Shown one piece after another: positions 44,730 through 54,798 of a DNA stretch of 64,000 nt (positions are counted from its first letter, which is position 1; each line of letters opens with the position of its first letter). The translations under genes and the position numbers were made by a program. The stretch covers positions 310,001 through 374,000 of the forward strand of contig NZ_JAAKGT010000003.1 in the NCBI RefSeq assembly GCF_011043625.1, read 5' to 3'. The notes under the pieces are model-generated. The model saw nothing but the letters and a program-made list of their open reading frames with translations, had not been told where the DNA came from and ran no database searches. This DNA comes from Caulobacter sp. 602-2 (GTDB lineage: Bacteria; Pseudomonadota; Alphaproteobacteria; Caulobacterales; Caulobacteraceae).

Positions 44730-45677
44730 ATGTCCGTCGCCCAGATCCCCGCCGTCGCCCGCGCCCTGCGGGCGACCTTCGCCACCGACGTCGTCGACGC
44801 CGAGACCCGCCTGACCGGCGGGCTCTCGGGCGCGGGCAGCTGGCGCGTCCGCGTCGGCGGGATCGCCTATGCGCTGCGGGTCGACGCCGCCCGCGACGCG
44901 GTGCGCGATCCGGCCCGCGCCCAGGCCTGCCAGCGCATCGCCGCCGACGCCCTGCTCTCGCCGCGCCTGCGCCATGCCGACCCGGCCGGCGGGGTCACCA
45001 TCGTCGAGTGGATCGACGCCCGGCCCCTTTCCGACTTCCCCGGCGGCGGGCCGGCCTTGCTGGACGAGCTGGCCCGCACCGTGCGCCTACTGCACGAGAC
45101 CCCGGCCTTCCCGCCGCTGATGGACTATGTCGACGCCCTGGACGGCCTGATGAAAGGCCTGCTGGCCAGGCCGCTGCTGGCGCCCGAGACCCGCGGGCGG
45201 CTGGCGGCGCTGTGGGCCGAACTGGCCACGGCCAGCCGGGCGGCGGGCGCCGAGCCGGTCTCCAGCCACAACGACCTCAATCCCCGCAACATCCTCAGCG
45301 ACGGCGCCCGCCTGTGGCTGGTGGACTGGGAGGCCGCGTTCCAGGCCGACCGCTATGTCGACCTGGCGGCCGTCGCCAACCTGTTCGCCCCCTCGCCCCA
45401 GGCCGCCGACCGACTGCTGACCGTCTATTTCGGCGCCCCGCCGGGCGATCGCCAACGGGCTCGCCTGGCCCTGGCCCGGCGCGTCAGCCACCTGTTCTAC
45501 GCCGTGATGTTCCTGACCCTGGCGTCGGACGAACGCCCGGGCGCCCGCCTGCCCTGCGATCCCTCCGCCTGGCCGCTGCAGCAGTTGCACGCGGCCATGG
45601 GCGAGGGCCAGCCCCTGCTGGAAACCTGGGAGGGACGCCTCGAATACGGCCTCGCGCGGCTCGACGCGGCGACATGA
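44730..45677 (+). CDS. Choline/aminoglycoside-type phosphotransferase
   Basis: 315 residues, protein-kinase-like fold. The catalytic loop is SSHNDLNPRNIL (H-x-D-x-x-x-x-N) and the metal Asp is in LWLVDWEAAF. The N-lobe starts TRLTGGLSGAGSWRVRVGG with a nucleotide loop. Architecture is closest to choline kinase or phosphotransferases of LicA type; the substrate is not known. GAGAGG precedes the ATG at a plausible distance. The direct repeats just upstream suggest regulated expression. Confidence 0.82.
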   Translation: MSVAQIPAVARALRATFATDVVDAETRLTGGLSGAGSWRVRVGGIAYALRVDAARDAVRDPARAQACQRIAADALLSPRLRHADPAGGVTIVEWIDARPLSDFPGGGPALLDELARTVRLLHETPAFPPLMDYVDALDGLMKGLLARPLLAPETRGRLAALWAELATASRAAGAEPVSSHNDLNPRNILSDGARLWLVDWEAAFQADRYVDLAAVANLFAPSPQAADRLLTVYFGAPPGDRQRARLALARRVSHLFYAVMFLTLASDERPGARLPCDPSAWPLQQLHAAMGEGQPLLETWEGRLEYGLARLDAAT

Positions 45678-45710
45678 AGACGGTCTGAAAGAACGTCGTT
45701 ACAAAGCCGC

Positions 45711-45743
45711 TTGACTCAAACTCTACATATATCGCTAATAGCG
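45711..45743 (+). promoter_or_regulatory. padR promoter with palindromic operator over the -10
   Basis: TTGACT (45711-45716), 17-bp spacer and GCTAAT (45734-45739), fitting the Caulobacter-type -10 GCTANA. The palindrome TCGCTAATAGCGA (45731-45743) covers the -10, and ATATATC precedes it. The ATG follows at 45746, so the mRNA may be leaderless. The position is right for repression by PadR itself. Confidence 0.6.
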
Positions 45744-45745
45744 AC

Positions 45746-46057
45746 ATGACCCGCGCACCCAACATCTCGCGCCAGACGGTCGGCGTGCTCGCCGCCCTGC
45801 TGGCCCAGCCCCAGGCCTGGCGCTACGGCTACGACCTCTCCAAGGAGACGGGCCTGAAGTCGGGCACGCTCTATCCGCTGCTGATGCGGCTGTCCGACCA
45901 GGGCTACCTGGAGGCCGAGTGGCGCCAGCCGCTCCAGCCCGGCCGCCCGGCGCGCCACGCCTATCGCCTGACCGCCGCCGGCGTCGCCCTGGCGCGCCAG
46001 CGCGCGGAGGCCCAGCCCGGCGCCGTCTCGCTCCAGCCCTCGGTGGTCCGGCCATGA
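45746..46057 (+). CDS. PadR family transcriptional regulator
   Basis: 103 residues. The winged helix reads QTVGVLAALLAQPQAWRYGY, DLSKETGLKSGTLYPLLMRL and LEAEWRQPLQ. This is the PadR N-terminal domain; the short length shows the family's small type, which dimerises by the last helix. Likely controls its own operon, as the downstream membrane protein gene overlaps by ATGA. The ligand is unknown. Confidence 0.92.
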   Translation: MTRAPNISRQTVGVLAALLAQPQAWRYGYDLSKETGLKSGTLYPLLMRLSDQGYLEAEWRQPLQPGRPARHAYRLTAAGVALARQRAEAQPGAVSLQPSVVRP

Positions 46058-46700
46058 GCCTCGCCAAGCGCCTGCTCGACCACGCCGCCGCCGTCCTGCC
46101 GGCCGCCCAGCGCGACTGGGCCGCGGGCATGAAGGCCGAACTTTCCGCCATCGACGCGCCGGACGAGGCCCTGGCCTTCGCCGCCGGCTGCGTGCTCGCC
46201 GCCTATCGCCGAAGGATCAACCCCATGCGCATCGCCCTGACCTCAGCTCGCCTGTTCGTCGCCGCCCTGGCCATGCTGGCCGCCGCCTTCCACGTACTCC
46301 CGACCGGCTACTGGCTGCTCGTCCTGGCCGACCTGAAACTCAGCGGGATGGAAGGATGGGCCGGCCGGCTGGGGATGTTCCGCGGCGCTTCCGCCGAGCA
46401 GGCGATCGGCAGCCTGATGCAGTTCCAACCGTGGAACTTCATGCTGACGCTCGTCATGGGCTTCAGCTTCGCGGCCGCGGCCTGGTTCGTGGTCAAGGGC
46501 CGGATGCGCGGCCTGTTCGTCGCCGTCCTGGTCGGCGCCCTGACCCATACGGCCCGAAGCGCCATGCTGATGGCGTTCTGGCCCGCCCCGTCGCATCTGG
46601 GCTTCGCCTGGCTGAACATCGCCGCCTTCGGCCTGCTGCTGGCGGCCGGACTGTCGCTCCACGGCCTGGACCGCTGGACGCGGCCCAAGCTCGCCGCCGC

Positions 46701-46704
<4 letters not shown>
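46054..46704 (+). CDS. PadR-linked membrane protein, hypothetical
   Basis: 216 residues from the ATG at 46054 (MSLAKRLLDHAAAVLPAAQRD), which overlaps the PadR stop by 4 nt. The N-terminal ~35 residues are soluble (WAAGMKAELSAIDAPDEALAF), followed by membrane segments at about 38-52, 64-82, 83-97, 125-148, 152-180 and 185-207. Such proteins next to PadR regulators are common partners in Caulobacter-type genomes; function unknown. Overlaps the convergent kinase by 4 nt. Confidence 0.75.
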
Positions 46705-48770
<2,066 letters not shown>

Positions 48771-48877
48771 ACGCGTACTCGCGATCCCCTCGTCCCCCGA
48801 CGAAATCGCCGGCAGGATCGCGCCTAACCCCGCCTATAAGGTTAAGACGAAACGGGAATTTCTCACGACGGGCGCGA

Positions 48878-49099
48878 TCAGGCCTTCTTGACGAACTCGG
48901 TGCGCAGCACCAGGCCCTTCACCTTGTCGACATTGGCCTCGATCTCGTCGGGATCGCCGGTCAGGCGGATCTTCTTGACCAGCGTCCCGCGCTTGAGGGT
49001 CACCCCGCCCGAGCCCTTGACCTTCAGGTCCTTGATCAGGGTGACGTTGTCGCCGTCGGCCAGGATCGCGCCGTTGGAATCGCGGGTTTCGTCGGACAT
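48878..49099 (-). CDS. PhnA-type protein (YjdM C-terminal domain)
   Basis: 73 residues from the ATG at 49099; GAGGAG lies 8 nt before. DSNGAILADGDNVTLIKDLK, then VKGSGGVTLKRGTLVKKIRL, is the PhnA/YjdM C-terminal signature. The usual N-terminal zinc ribbon is missing; short versions like this are frequent in alphaproteobacteria. The name phosphonate utilisation is historical and the function is not established. A stand-alone gene. Confidence 0.85.
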   Translation of the reverse strand: MSDETRDSNGAILADGDNVTLIKDLKVKGSGGVTLKRGTLVKKIRLTGDPDEIEANVDKVKGLVLRTEFVKKA

Positions 49100-49196
49100 G
49101 GAAAGACTCCTCGGCCTCGCCGCTGCGAAGCCCACACATAAAGTATGGGCTTCTTAGAGCGCGTCGGAGGCAAAGTCTAAGCGGTTTCCGCCGCGC

Positions 49197-50615
49197 CTAC
49201 TTGGCCCGGCCCAGGCACGGCGCGCCGTCCGGCCCGACGGCGCCGTTGCAGATCCGCTGGGCCAGCATCGACTCCTTGCTTTCGACCAGGGTCTTGGAGC
49301 CGTCCCTGGCCCGTTTCAGCGTGAAGGCGTCATAGAGCTTGCCGCTGGCGGTGTAGGCGGAAAAGCCCAGCTTGTCGGCGTCGACGTCGATCACCTGGTA
49401 GAACTCGGTGTCGGCGGCGACCTTGTCGGGCTGGGTCAGGGCGCGGTCGTTCAGCGCGTACATCTTCGAGCCGACCACCGAGACCACGTAGACCGGCCCT
49501 TGCGGCTGGCCGGCGGCGTGGCGACGGGCGGCGTCGACCTTGCCGGCCTCGCTGGTCAGGCGAGCGTAGCAGTGGTCGTGGCCCTGCAGCACCAGATCGA
49601 CCTTGCGGGCCTCGAACACCGGCTTCCAGGCGGCCTTCAGCTTTTCGGTGTCGTTCGGACGCGCGCAGGTGAAGATCGGCTGGTGGAAGGTGACGATGTT
49701 CCACTTGGCCTTGCTGGCCGCCAGGGTCTGGTCCAGCCAGCGGGTCTGGGCCTCCAGCGCGCCGAGGTCGAGGGCGGCCGTGCCGTCCAGGATGATGAAC
49801 CGCACGCCCTGGTAATCGACATAGTAGGTCGTCTGCTTCACCGGCTCGGCGCCGTTGGTCGGCAGCACGAACTGCAGCGGCCAGTAGGGGCCGAGCTTGC
49901 GGCTCTCGGTCCCGTCCGGCCTGGCCACGTCCACGTACTCGTGGTTGCCCGTGGCCGGCAGCTGCGGAACGGTCGAGAAGTTGTAGGCGCCGGCCGCGGT
50001 CCACTCGCCCCACTCGTCGTCGTGGTCGAGGTCGTCGCGCTGGGCCACCAGGTCGCCGGCGTGCAGCACCAGGGCCGGCGCGGCCGTCGACTGGAAGCCC
50101 TGGCGGATCACCCGCGAGCCGATCGGCAGGATGCCGTTCTGGGTGTCGCCCAGATAGAGGAAGCGGAACGGGCGGAACGTCGCCGCGGCGGTGTGGAACT
50201 GCAGCCACTCGCTCCAGCCGTCGGCGCCCTTCACGCGGTAGACATAGGCCGTATCCGGCGACAGGCCCGTCAGGCGGGCCTGATGATAGAGGGCCGGACC
50301 GTTGGCGCTGTCGATCGCCTGGGTGGTTCCCGACAGCGTCTTGGCGTGGAACGCCAGGCTGGGGCCGTCGATGGCCGGCGCCAGCTGGAGCTCGGCGCCC
50401 GCCTGGCGCGGATCGGTGCGCCAGGCCACCGCCATCTCGCGCGCGGGATCAGCGCCCGCGGTCAGCACGATGCGGTCGGGCAGGCCCTTGGGTTTGAACG
50501 GCAGGCCGGGCGAGCGCGGGATCGGCTGGGGCGCCTCCTGGGCCAGGACCGGCGCCGTCGCCAGCACCGCCAGCCCGATGGCCGCCGCGCCGACCAGAAG
50601 TTTCCGCAGCCCCAT
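49197..50615 (-). CDS. Purple acid phosphatase-like metallophosphoesterase
   Basis: 472 residues from the ATG at 50615 (MGLRKLLVGAAAIGLAVLAT), with a signal peptide cleaved about VLAQ. Residues ~60-155 are a fibronectin-like N-terminal domain of purple acid phosphatases. The metal ligands follow in order: GDTQNG, HAGDLVAQRDDL, GNHEY, TFHQPIF and QGHDHCY. The enzyme most likely removes phosphate from organic esters in the periplasm. A perfect pho box was not found upstream. A longer in-frame start (50642) lacks a signal. Confidence 0.9.
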   Translation of the reverse strand: MGLRKLLVGAAAIGLAVLATAPVLAQEAPQPIPRSPGLPFKPKGLPDRIVLTAGADPAREMAVAWRTDPRQAGAELQLAPAIDGPSLAFHAKTLSGTTQAIDSANGPALYHQARLTGLSPDTAYVYRVKGADGWSEWLQFHTAAATFRPFRFLYLGDTQNGILPIGSRVIRQGFQSTAAPALVLHAGDLVAQRDDLDHDDEWGEWTAAGAYNFSTVPQLPATGNHEYVDVARPDGTESRKLGPYWPLQFVLPTNGAEPVKQTTYYVDYQGVRFIILDGTAALDLGALEAQTRWLDQTLAASKAKWNIVTFHQPIFTCARPNDTEKLKAAWKPVFEARKVDLVLQGHDHCYARLTSEAGKVDAARRHAAGQPQGPVYVVSVVGSKMYALNDRALTQPDKVAADTEFYQVIDVDADKLGFSAYTASGKLYDAFTLKRARDGSKTLVESKESMLAQRICNGAVGPDGAPCLGRAK

Positions 50616-50934
50616 GATTTCCCTCCGTCGACTGACGACCAACGCGTCCCGAACCGTCGCCGCGGTTCCTGCCCGGGTTCCGTGACAGATTGACGAAGGT
50701 CGCTCGCCTTTTCGGCCGCGGACGGCCTAGGGTGCGGACTCAGTTGGCGTGCAAAGAAACGTGTCTTCCCGGCCGGCGGAGCGCGTCAGCGATCCGTAGA
50801 GCCGGGATCTCCCACGTTGGCAGGTTCTGAACTGTGGGAGATCCCGGCGCTCCGCTGCGCTGCGGCCGGGATGACAACTGCTATAAGCTATTGAAACAGA
50901 TAACTCATTGCCCTCGGTCAATTGAGTACCGACC
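50616..50934. other. Intergenic region holding an inverted repeat
   Basis: 319 bp between the phosphatase start and the next gene's stop, both minus strand. It contains the element at 50763-50875 and, nearer the phosphatase, sequence that should hold its promoter. Only the repeat was recognised. Confidence 0.5.
50763..50875. repeat. Intergenic inverted repeat, related to 7201-7344
   Basis: 113-bp element. Ends GTCTTCCCGGCCG (50763-50775) and CGGCCGGGATGAC (50863-50875) pair with one mismatch. Inside, GCCGGGATCTCCCAC (50801-50815) and GTGGGAGATCCCGGC (50834-50848) form a perfect 15-bp stem. The outer CCGGGATGAC motif is shared with 7201-7344. Confidence 0.8.
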
Positions 50935-52068
50935 CTAGGGGGCGGCGGTCCCGTACCAGTCGCGCCCGTCGCCGTCGGCGCTCAGCACCGCGGCGATGGC
51001 CTGGTCCTGGCGGGTGATCGTCAGGCGATGGGTCCACAGCGGCACCACCAGGCGCCCCTCGGCGTCGAAATTGCCGCCGCCCACCCAGACCCGCACGGCC
51101 TTGCCGTCGCGCTCGCCCACGGCCGACAGCCGCACGCCCTTCTTGGTGATCTTGTCCAGCTTGATGGCCACCGTCACCGGGCCGATCAGATCCTCGGCGC
51201 TGGCCTCCAGCCTGGGGCCGTCGTCGACCGGGAAGCCGCCCACGAACAGGTCTCCGGCCAGCCAGGACTCGCCGCCGACATTGATGACCTTGAAGCCGTC
51301 GCCCGCCGTCTCGACGCAGCCCATCTGCGTGACCTTGCCCTGCACCGAGCCGTTGACGAACGGTCCGCACCACTGCGCCACGTACGGCCCGCGCGCCACG
51401 GCGTGGAACACCGCCCCGGCCTCGCCGCGCTTGTTGATGCCCAGCATGTTCGACACCGGGTACTCGGTGGTCAGCCGCGCCGTCGCCAGGTGGCTGGCCG
51501 GCAGGGTCGCCAGCGCGCCGCCCTCGCCCACCGCGCCCTCGGCCGCCTTGGCCTGCGACAGGTCGAAGACCAGGCCCGCCGCGCCGATCTTGGCGTCGGG
51601 AACCGGCGGCAGATCCAGGATGTCGGCGCGCGCGGCCTCGATGCGCTGGGCGAGGTCGGGCCGGGCCAGCAGGGCGGCGAACCAGGCCTCGCGCTCGGGC
51701 TGCTTCTTGGCCGCCTTCAGGGCCGCCTCCTCCTCGGCCGTCAGGCTCACCTTGGTGTAGCCGCGGGCGCGCATGCAGCGCTCGTAGCTGGCGCGGCGGG
51801 CCTTGGCCTCTTCCAGGCCGGCCAGGAAGCCGGTGGCCAAGGCCGCGCCCGCCGAGGCGGCCACGCCGCCACCGGTCACCACGGGCGGCGGCAGGCCGGG
51901 CGTCGGCACGCCCTTGGCGTAGTCGGTGCAGACGGTCTCGTCGGCCATCTGGCCGGGCAGGTCCTTGCCGAGCTGGGTGAACACGCGGATCGGCTTGGCC
52001 GCGTGCGCCAGTCCGGGCGCGACGACGAGCAGGCCGACGACAGCGGCGACGATCGATTTCTTGGACAT
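50935..52068 (-). CDS. Secreted hypothetical protein
   Basis: 377 residues from the ATG at 52068 (MSKKSIVAAVVGLLVVAPGL), with a signal peptide ending AHA-A. A short glycine/alanine-rich segment (GGGVAASAGAALATGFLAGL) follows near residues 66-86, then a Cys-rich helix (YERCMRARGYTKVSLTAEEE). The C-terminal half is rich in beta structure (e.g. VRVWVGGGNFDAEGRLVVPL). No known family was identified. GGGGG is located 5 nt before the ATG. Confidence 0.65.
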   Translation of the reverse strand: MSKKSIVAAVVGLLVVAPGLAHAAKPIRVFTQLGKDLPGQMADETVCTDYAKGVPTPGLPPPVVTGGGVAASAGAALATGFLAGLEEAKARRASYERCMRARGYTKVSLTAEEEAALKAAKKQPEREAWFAALLARPDLAQRIEAARADILDLPPVPDAKIGAAGLVFDLSQAKAAEGAVGEGGALATLPASHLATARLTTEYPVSNMLGINKRGEAGAVFHAVARGPYVAQWCGPFVNGSVQGKVTQMGCVETAGDGFKVINVGGESWLAGDLFVGGFPVDDGPRLEASAEDLIGPVTVAIKLDKITKKGVRLSAVGERDGKAVRVWVGGGNFDAEGRLVVPLWTHRLTITRQDQAIAAVLSADGDGRDWYGTAAP

Positions 52069-52170
52069 GGAACCCCCGTTTCCAGGGGCCGATCTATGGC
52101 AAGCGTCACCGCACGCCACAACCCGGAGTTTGTGACAGCCGCGCTTTTCGCGCCCGAAACCCTTTCGCTC

Positions 52171-53088
52171 TCAGTCCTTGCGCCCCAGCGGGTGCTTGGT
52201 GCGCACCACCTCGGCCAAGTGCTCGCCGGCCACGTGGGTGTAGATCTGGGTGGTGCCGATGTCGGCGTGGCCCAGCAGGGTCTGGATGACCCGCAGGTCG
52301 GCTCCGCCCTCCAGCAGATGGGTGGCGAAGGCGTGGCGCAGCACGTGGGGGCTGACCTTCTCGCGGTCGATGCCGGCGGCGATCGCCGCGTCCTCCAGCA
52401 GTTGCGACACTCGCCGCGCCGTCAGCCGCCCGCCCTTGCCGCGCGAGGGATAGAGCCACGGGCTGTCCTTCTGGCCCTTTGGCAGAAATTGCAGCCTTCC
52501 CTCCAGATAGGCCTTCACCGCCGCACGGGCCGCATCGTTCAGCGGGGCCAGCCGCTCCTTGCCGCCCTTGCCCTTGACCATCAGGAAGGCCGGGTCGCGG
52601 GCCAGGGCCGACAGCGGCAGGGCCAGAAGCTCGCTGATCCGCAGGCCCGAGGCGTAGAGCAGCTCGATGATGCACGACAGGCGCAGGCCCTGGGCGCCGT
52701 CCTTCTCCGCGGCGGCGGCCAGCAGGGCGTCGATCTCGGCCCGCGACAGCACCTTGGGCAGCGGCCGGCCGGCCTTGGGCGCGACGACGCGGCGCGAGGG
52801 ATCGTCGGCGCGCCACCCCTCGCCCAGGGCGAAGCGATAGAACTGCCGTACGGCCGAGCGCCGCCGCGCCGCCGTGGCCGGCGACAGGCCGCGCGCCCCC
52901 AGGTCCTGGAAATAGGCCTCGATCGCCTCCGCGTCGGCCGCGTCCAGGTCGTTACCCGAGCGGCCCAGAAAGCCCCGGGCGTCCTCCAGGTCCTTCTCGT
53001 AGGCGCGCAGGGTGTTGGCGGCGGCCGCCCGCTCGACGGCCATCATCTCCAGGAAGGCCTCGACCCAGCCCTCTGCCTTTGCGCTCAT
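52171..53088 (-). CDS. xerD: Site-specific tyrosine recombinase XerD
   Basis: 305 residues. With XerC it resolves chromosome dimers at dif. Catalytic residues: R150 (YASGLRISELL), K174 (VKGKGGKERL), H248 and R251 (HVLRHAFATHLL), H274 (LLGHADIGTTQ) and Y283. Core-binding domain at residues 5-95. The ATGA overlap with the upstream gene's stop suggests an operon. Confidence 0.93.
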   Translation of the reverse strand: MSAKAEGWVEAFLEMMAVERAAAANTLRAYEKDLEDARGFLGRSGNDLDAADAEAIEAYFQDLGARGLSPATAARRRSAVRQFYRFALGEGWRADDPSRRVVAPKAGRPLPKVLSRAEIDALLAAAAEKDGAQGLRLSCIIELLYASGLRISELLALPLSALARDPAFLMVKGKGGKERLAPLNDAARAAVKAYLEGRLQFLPKGQKDSPWLYPSRGKGGRLTARRVSQLLEDAAIAAGIDREKVSPHVLRHAFATHLLEGGADLRVIQTLLGHADIGTTQIYTHVAGEHLAEVVRTKHPLGRKD

Positions 53089-54566
53089 TTCTTCTTCGCC
53101 GCCGGCTTGGCGGCGGGCTTCGGCGCGAGGGGAGCCGGCGGCGCGGGCAGCAGGCCCTCCACGGCCAGGGCCCGTGCGTCGGCGGAAAGACCGGCGCGGT
53201 TCAGGGCGGCGACGATGCGGGCGCGATCGGCGGCCGAAGGTCCGGCGACGCCGGCGTCGGCGGCGACCGACAGGGCCAGCACCGCGGCCTCGCCCTTGCG
53301 GCCGGCCGCGGCCGCCGCGTCCAGCAGCGCCAGGCGTGCGGCCGAAGCGTTCGACTTGCCGCCCTCGAAGCCGGCGAAGGTCGCGCGGTCCTCGGTGCTC
53401 AGCGTCCCGCCCAGCGCCTGCAGCACCACGGCGGCCGGCTGGACCGGCGACTTGGCGCCGCCGCTCGCGCCCAGCTCCACCAGCCGGTCCAGCGCCTGGT
53501 CGGTCGAACCGCCCGAACTGGCGGCCAGGGCCGCGTCGAACAGCGCCAGGTCCTGGTTGCCGACGCCAGGGATGGCGTCGCCGGTCATCTTGCCCCGGAT
53601 CGCCTGGGCGGTCTTCACGTCGCCCGCGGTCAGGGCCGCGCGCAGGAACAGGCCCGGATCGGTCAGCGGCGCGTCGGCGGCCACCATGGCCGCGATCAGC
53701 GGCGCGGCGCCGCGGGCGGCTGCGGCGAAGTCCGCTCCCGGCTTGGCCGACTTCAGGAACGCCCAGTCGGCGGCTTGCGCGGCGGCCAGATCCGTGGCCG
53801 GCGGCGCCAGCAGCGGCCGGGTGGCCGGGGTCGCGGTGGCCGCGGCGGCCTGGATGTCGAGCCCCAGTTTCTTCGACAGGGCGTAGTTGATCCCGGTGCG
53901 CAGGTTGGCGCCGCCCGTCGGCGCCGCGCCCGACAGCAGGGCCGGCATCAGCCGGGCGTAGTCGGCGTCCTTGCCCTGCTGCTGGGCCAGGTTGAAGGTC
54001 AGCTGGGCCTCGGCCGTCTGGCCGGCCCGCGCCTGGCAGAAGGCCCGCAGCCGCAGCCAGTAGCCCGTCCCGCGATCGGCGCTCAGCGCGTCGGCCACGG
54101 CGCAGGCGCGGTCGTCGTCGCCGGCGATCAGATTGGCCTCGGCCGCGGCCATGGCCAGGGCGGCGTTCTGGTCCAGGCCCGGGGTGCGGTCCATCACCCG
54201 CTTGGCGCCGGCCGCCTCGCCCAGGGCGATCAGGGCCAGGGCCCGCGCCCCGCCCATCTCTGGATCATCGCCAACGCCCGCCGGCGCCCGCGCCCCGGTG
54301 GCCAGCACCCGCCGCGCGAAGTCGGCGAAGGCCGGCGACAGCGGCTTGGCCCCCAGCTTGGGCAGCGTCTCGCGCATCAGGCCCGGCGAGGCGTCCTTCC
54401 ACAGGTCGCCCGGCAGGCCGGTGTCGGCGGCGGGGTTCGAGAACAGGTCCGGCGGCGCCAGCGTGCTGACGGCCACCGCCGGGTCCTGGGCGTGGGCGTG
54501 CGCCGCGACGGCGAGGACGGAAACGGCGGCGGCGAGCGCCAGCGGGGAACGCGAGGGAAAAGCCAT
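53085..54566 (-). CDS. Secreted Ala-rich hypothetical protein
   Basis: 493 residues from the ATG at 54566 (MAFPSRSPLALAAAVSVLAV), a signal peptide ending near HAQ. The mature protein is very Ala-rich, with TPR-like helical repeats inferred from pairs such as RALALIALGEAAGAKRVMDR and AALAMAAAEANLIAG. The C-terminal tail is Ala/Pro/Lys-rich (PAAKPAAKKK). Envelope location likely; function unknown. It overlaps xerD by 4 nt, an arrangement perhaps conserved in Caulobacterales. An open frame extends upstream to 54917 but is not part of it. Confidence 0.65.
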   Translation of the reverse strand: MAFPSRSPLALAAAVSVLAVAAHAHAQDPAVAVSTLAPPDLFSNPAADTGLPGDLWKDASPGLMRETLPKLGAKPLSPAFADFARRVLATGARAPAGVGDDPEMGGARALALIALGEAAGAKRVMDRTPGLDQNAALAMAAAEANLIAGDDDRACAVADALSADRGTGYWLRLRAFCQARAGQTAEAQLTFNLAQQQGKDADYARLMPALLSGAAPTGGANLRTGINYALSKKLGLDIQAAAATATPATRPLLAPPATDLAAAQAADWAFLKSAKPGADFAAAARGAAPLIAAMVAADAPLTDPGLFLRAALTAGDVKTAQAIRGKMTGDAIPGVGNQDLALFDAALAASSGGSTDQALDRLVELGASGGAKSPVQPAAVVLQALGGTLSTEDRATFAGFEGGKSNASAARLALLDAAAAAGRKGEAAVLALSVAADAGVAGPSAADRARIVAALNRAGLSADARALAVEGLLPAPPAPLAPKPAAKPAAKKK

Positions 54567-54798
54567 GGTCCCTACTATGGCAAGGAAGCGCGGCAGGCAG
54601 AAGACGGTGCGGCGGCCGAACCGGGGCGCGAGCGCGTAACCCCGGTCGGCCATAAAAGCTTGCAGGCCGGCCGCGTTCGGGTTCACTGCCCGAACGTACA
54701 GCTTGCCTTTCGCGAGCTTGAGCCCGTGGGGGGCTCCATGCGCCCAGCCGGGCGGGAGTGGTCGAGCCGCGTCGATCATCCATGGGAGACCCCTCCGC
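54567..54798. other. Divergent region between the secreted protein and gcd
   Basis: 232 bp. On the minus strand an open frame continues in phase from the 493-residue gene, with peptide-like text such as LQAFMADRGYALAPRFGRRT, but there is no ribosome site or stop to define a gene. Promoters for both flanking genes should lie here; I saw no clear pair of boxes. Confidence 0.4.

Noticed and set aside
50685-50705. Pho box upstream of the phosphatase
   Set aside because: Two GTCA motifs are 8 bp apart instead of the 11-bp period of PhoB sites.
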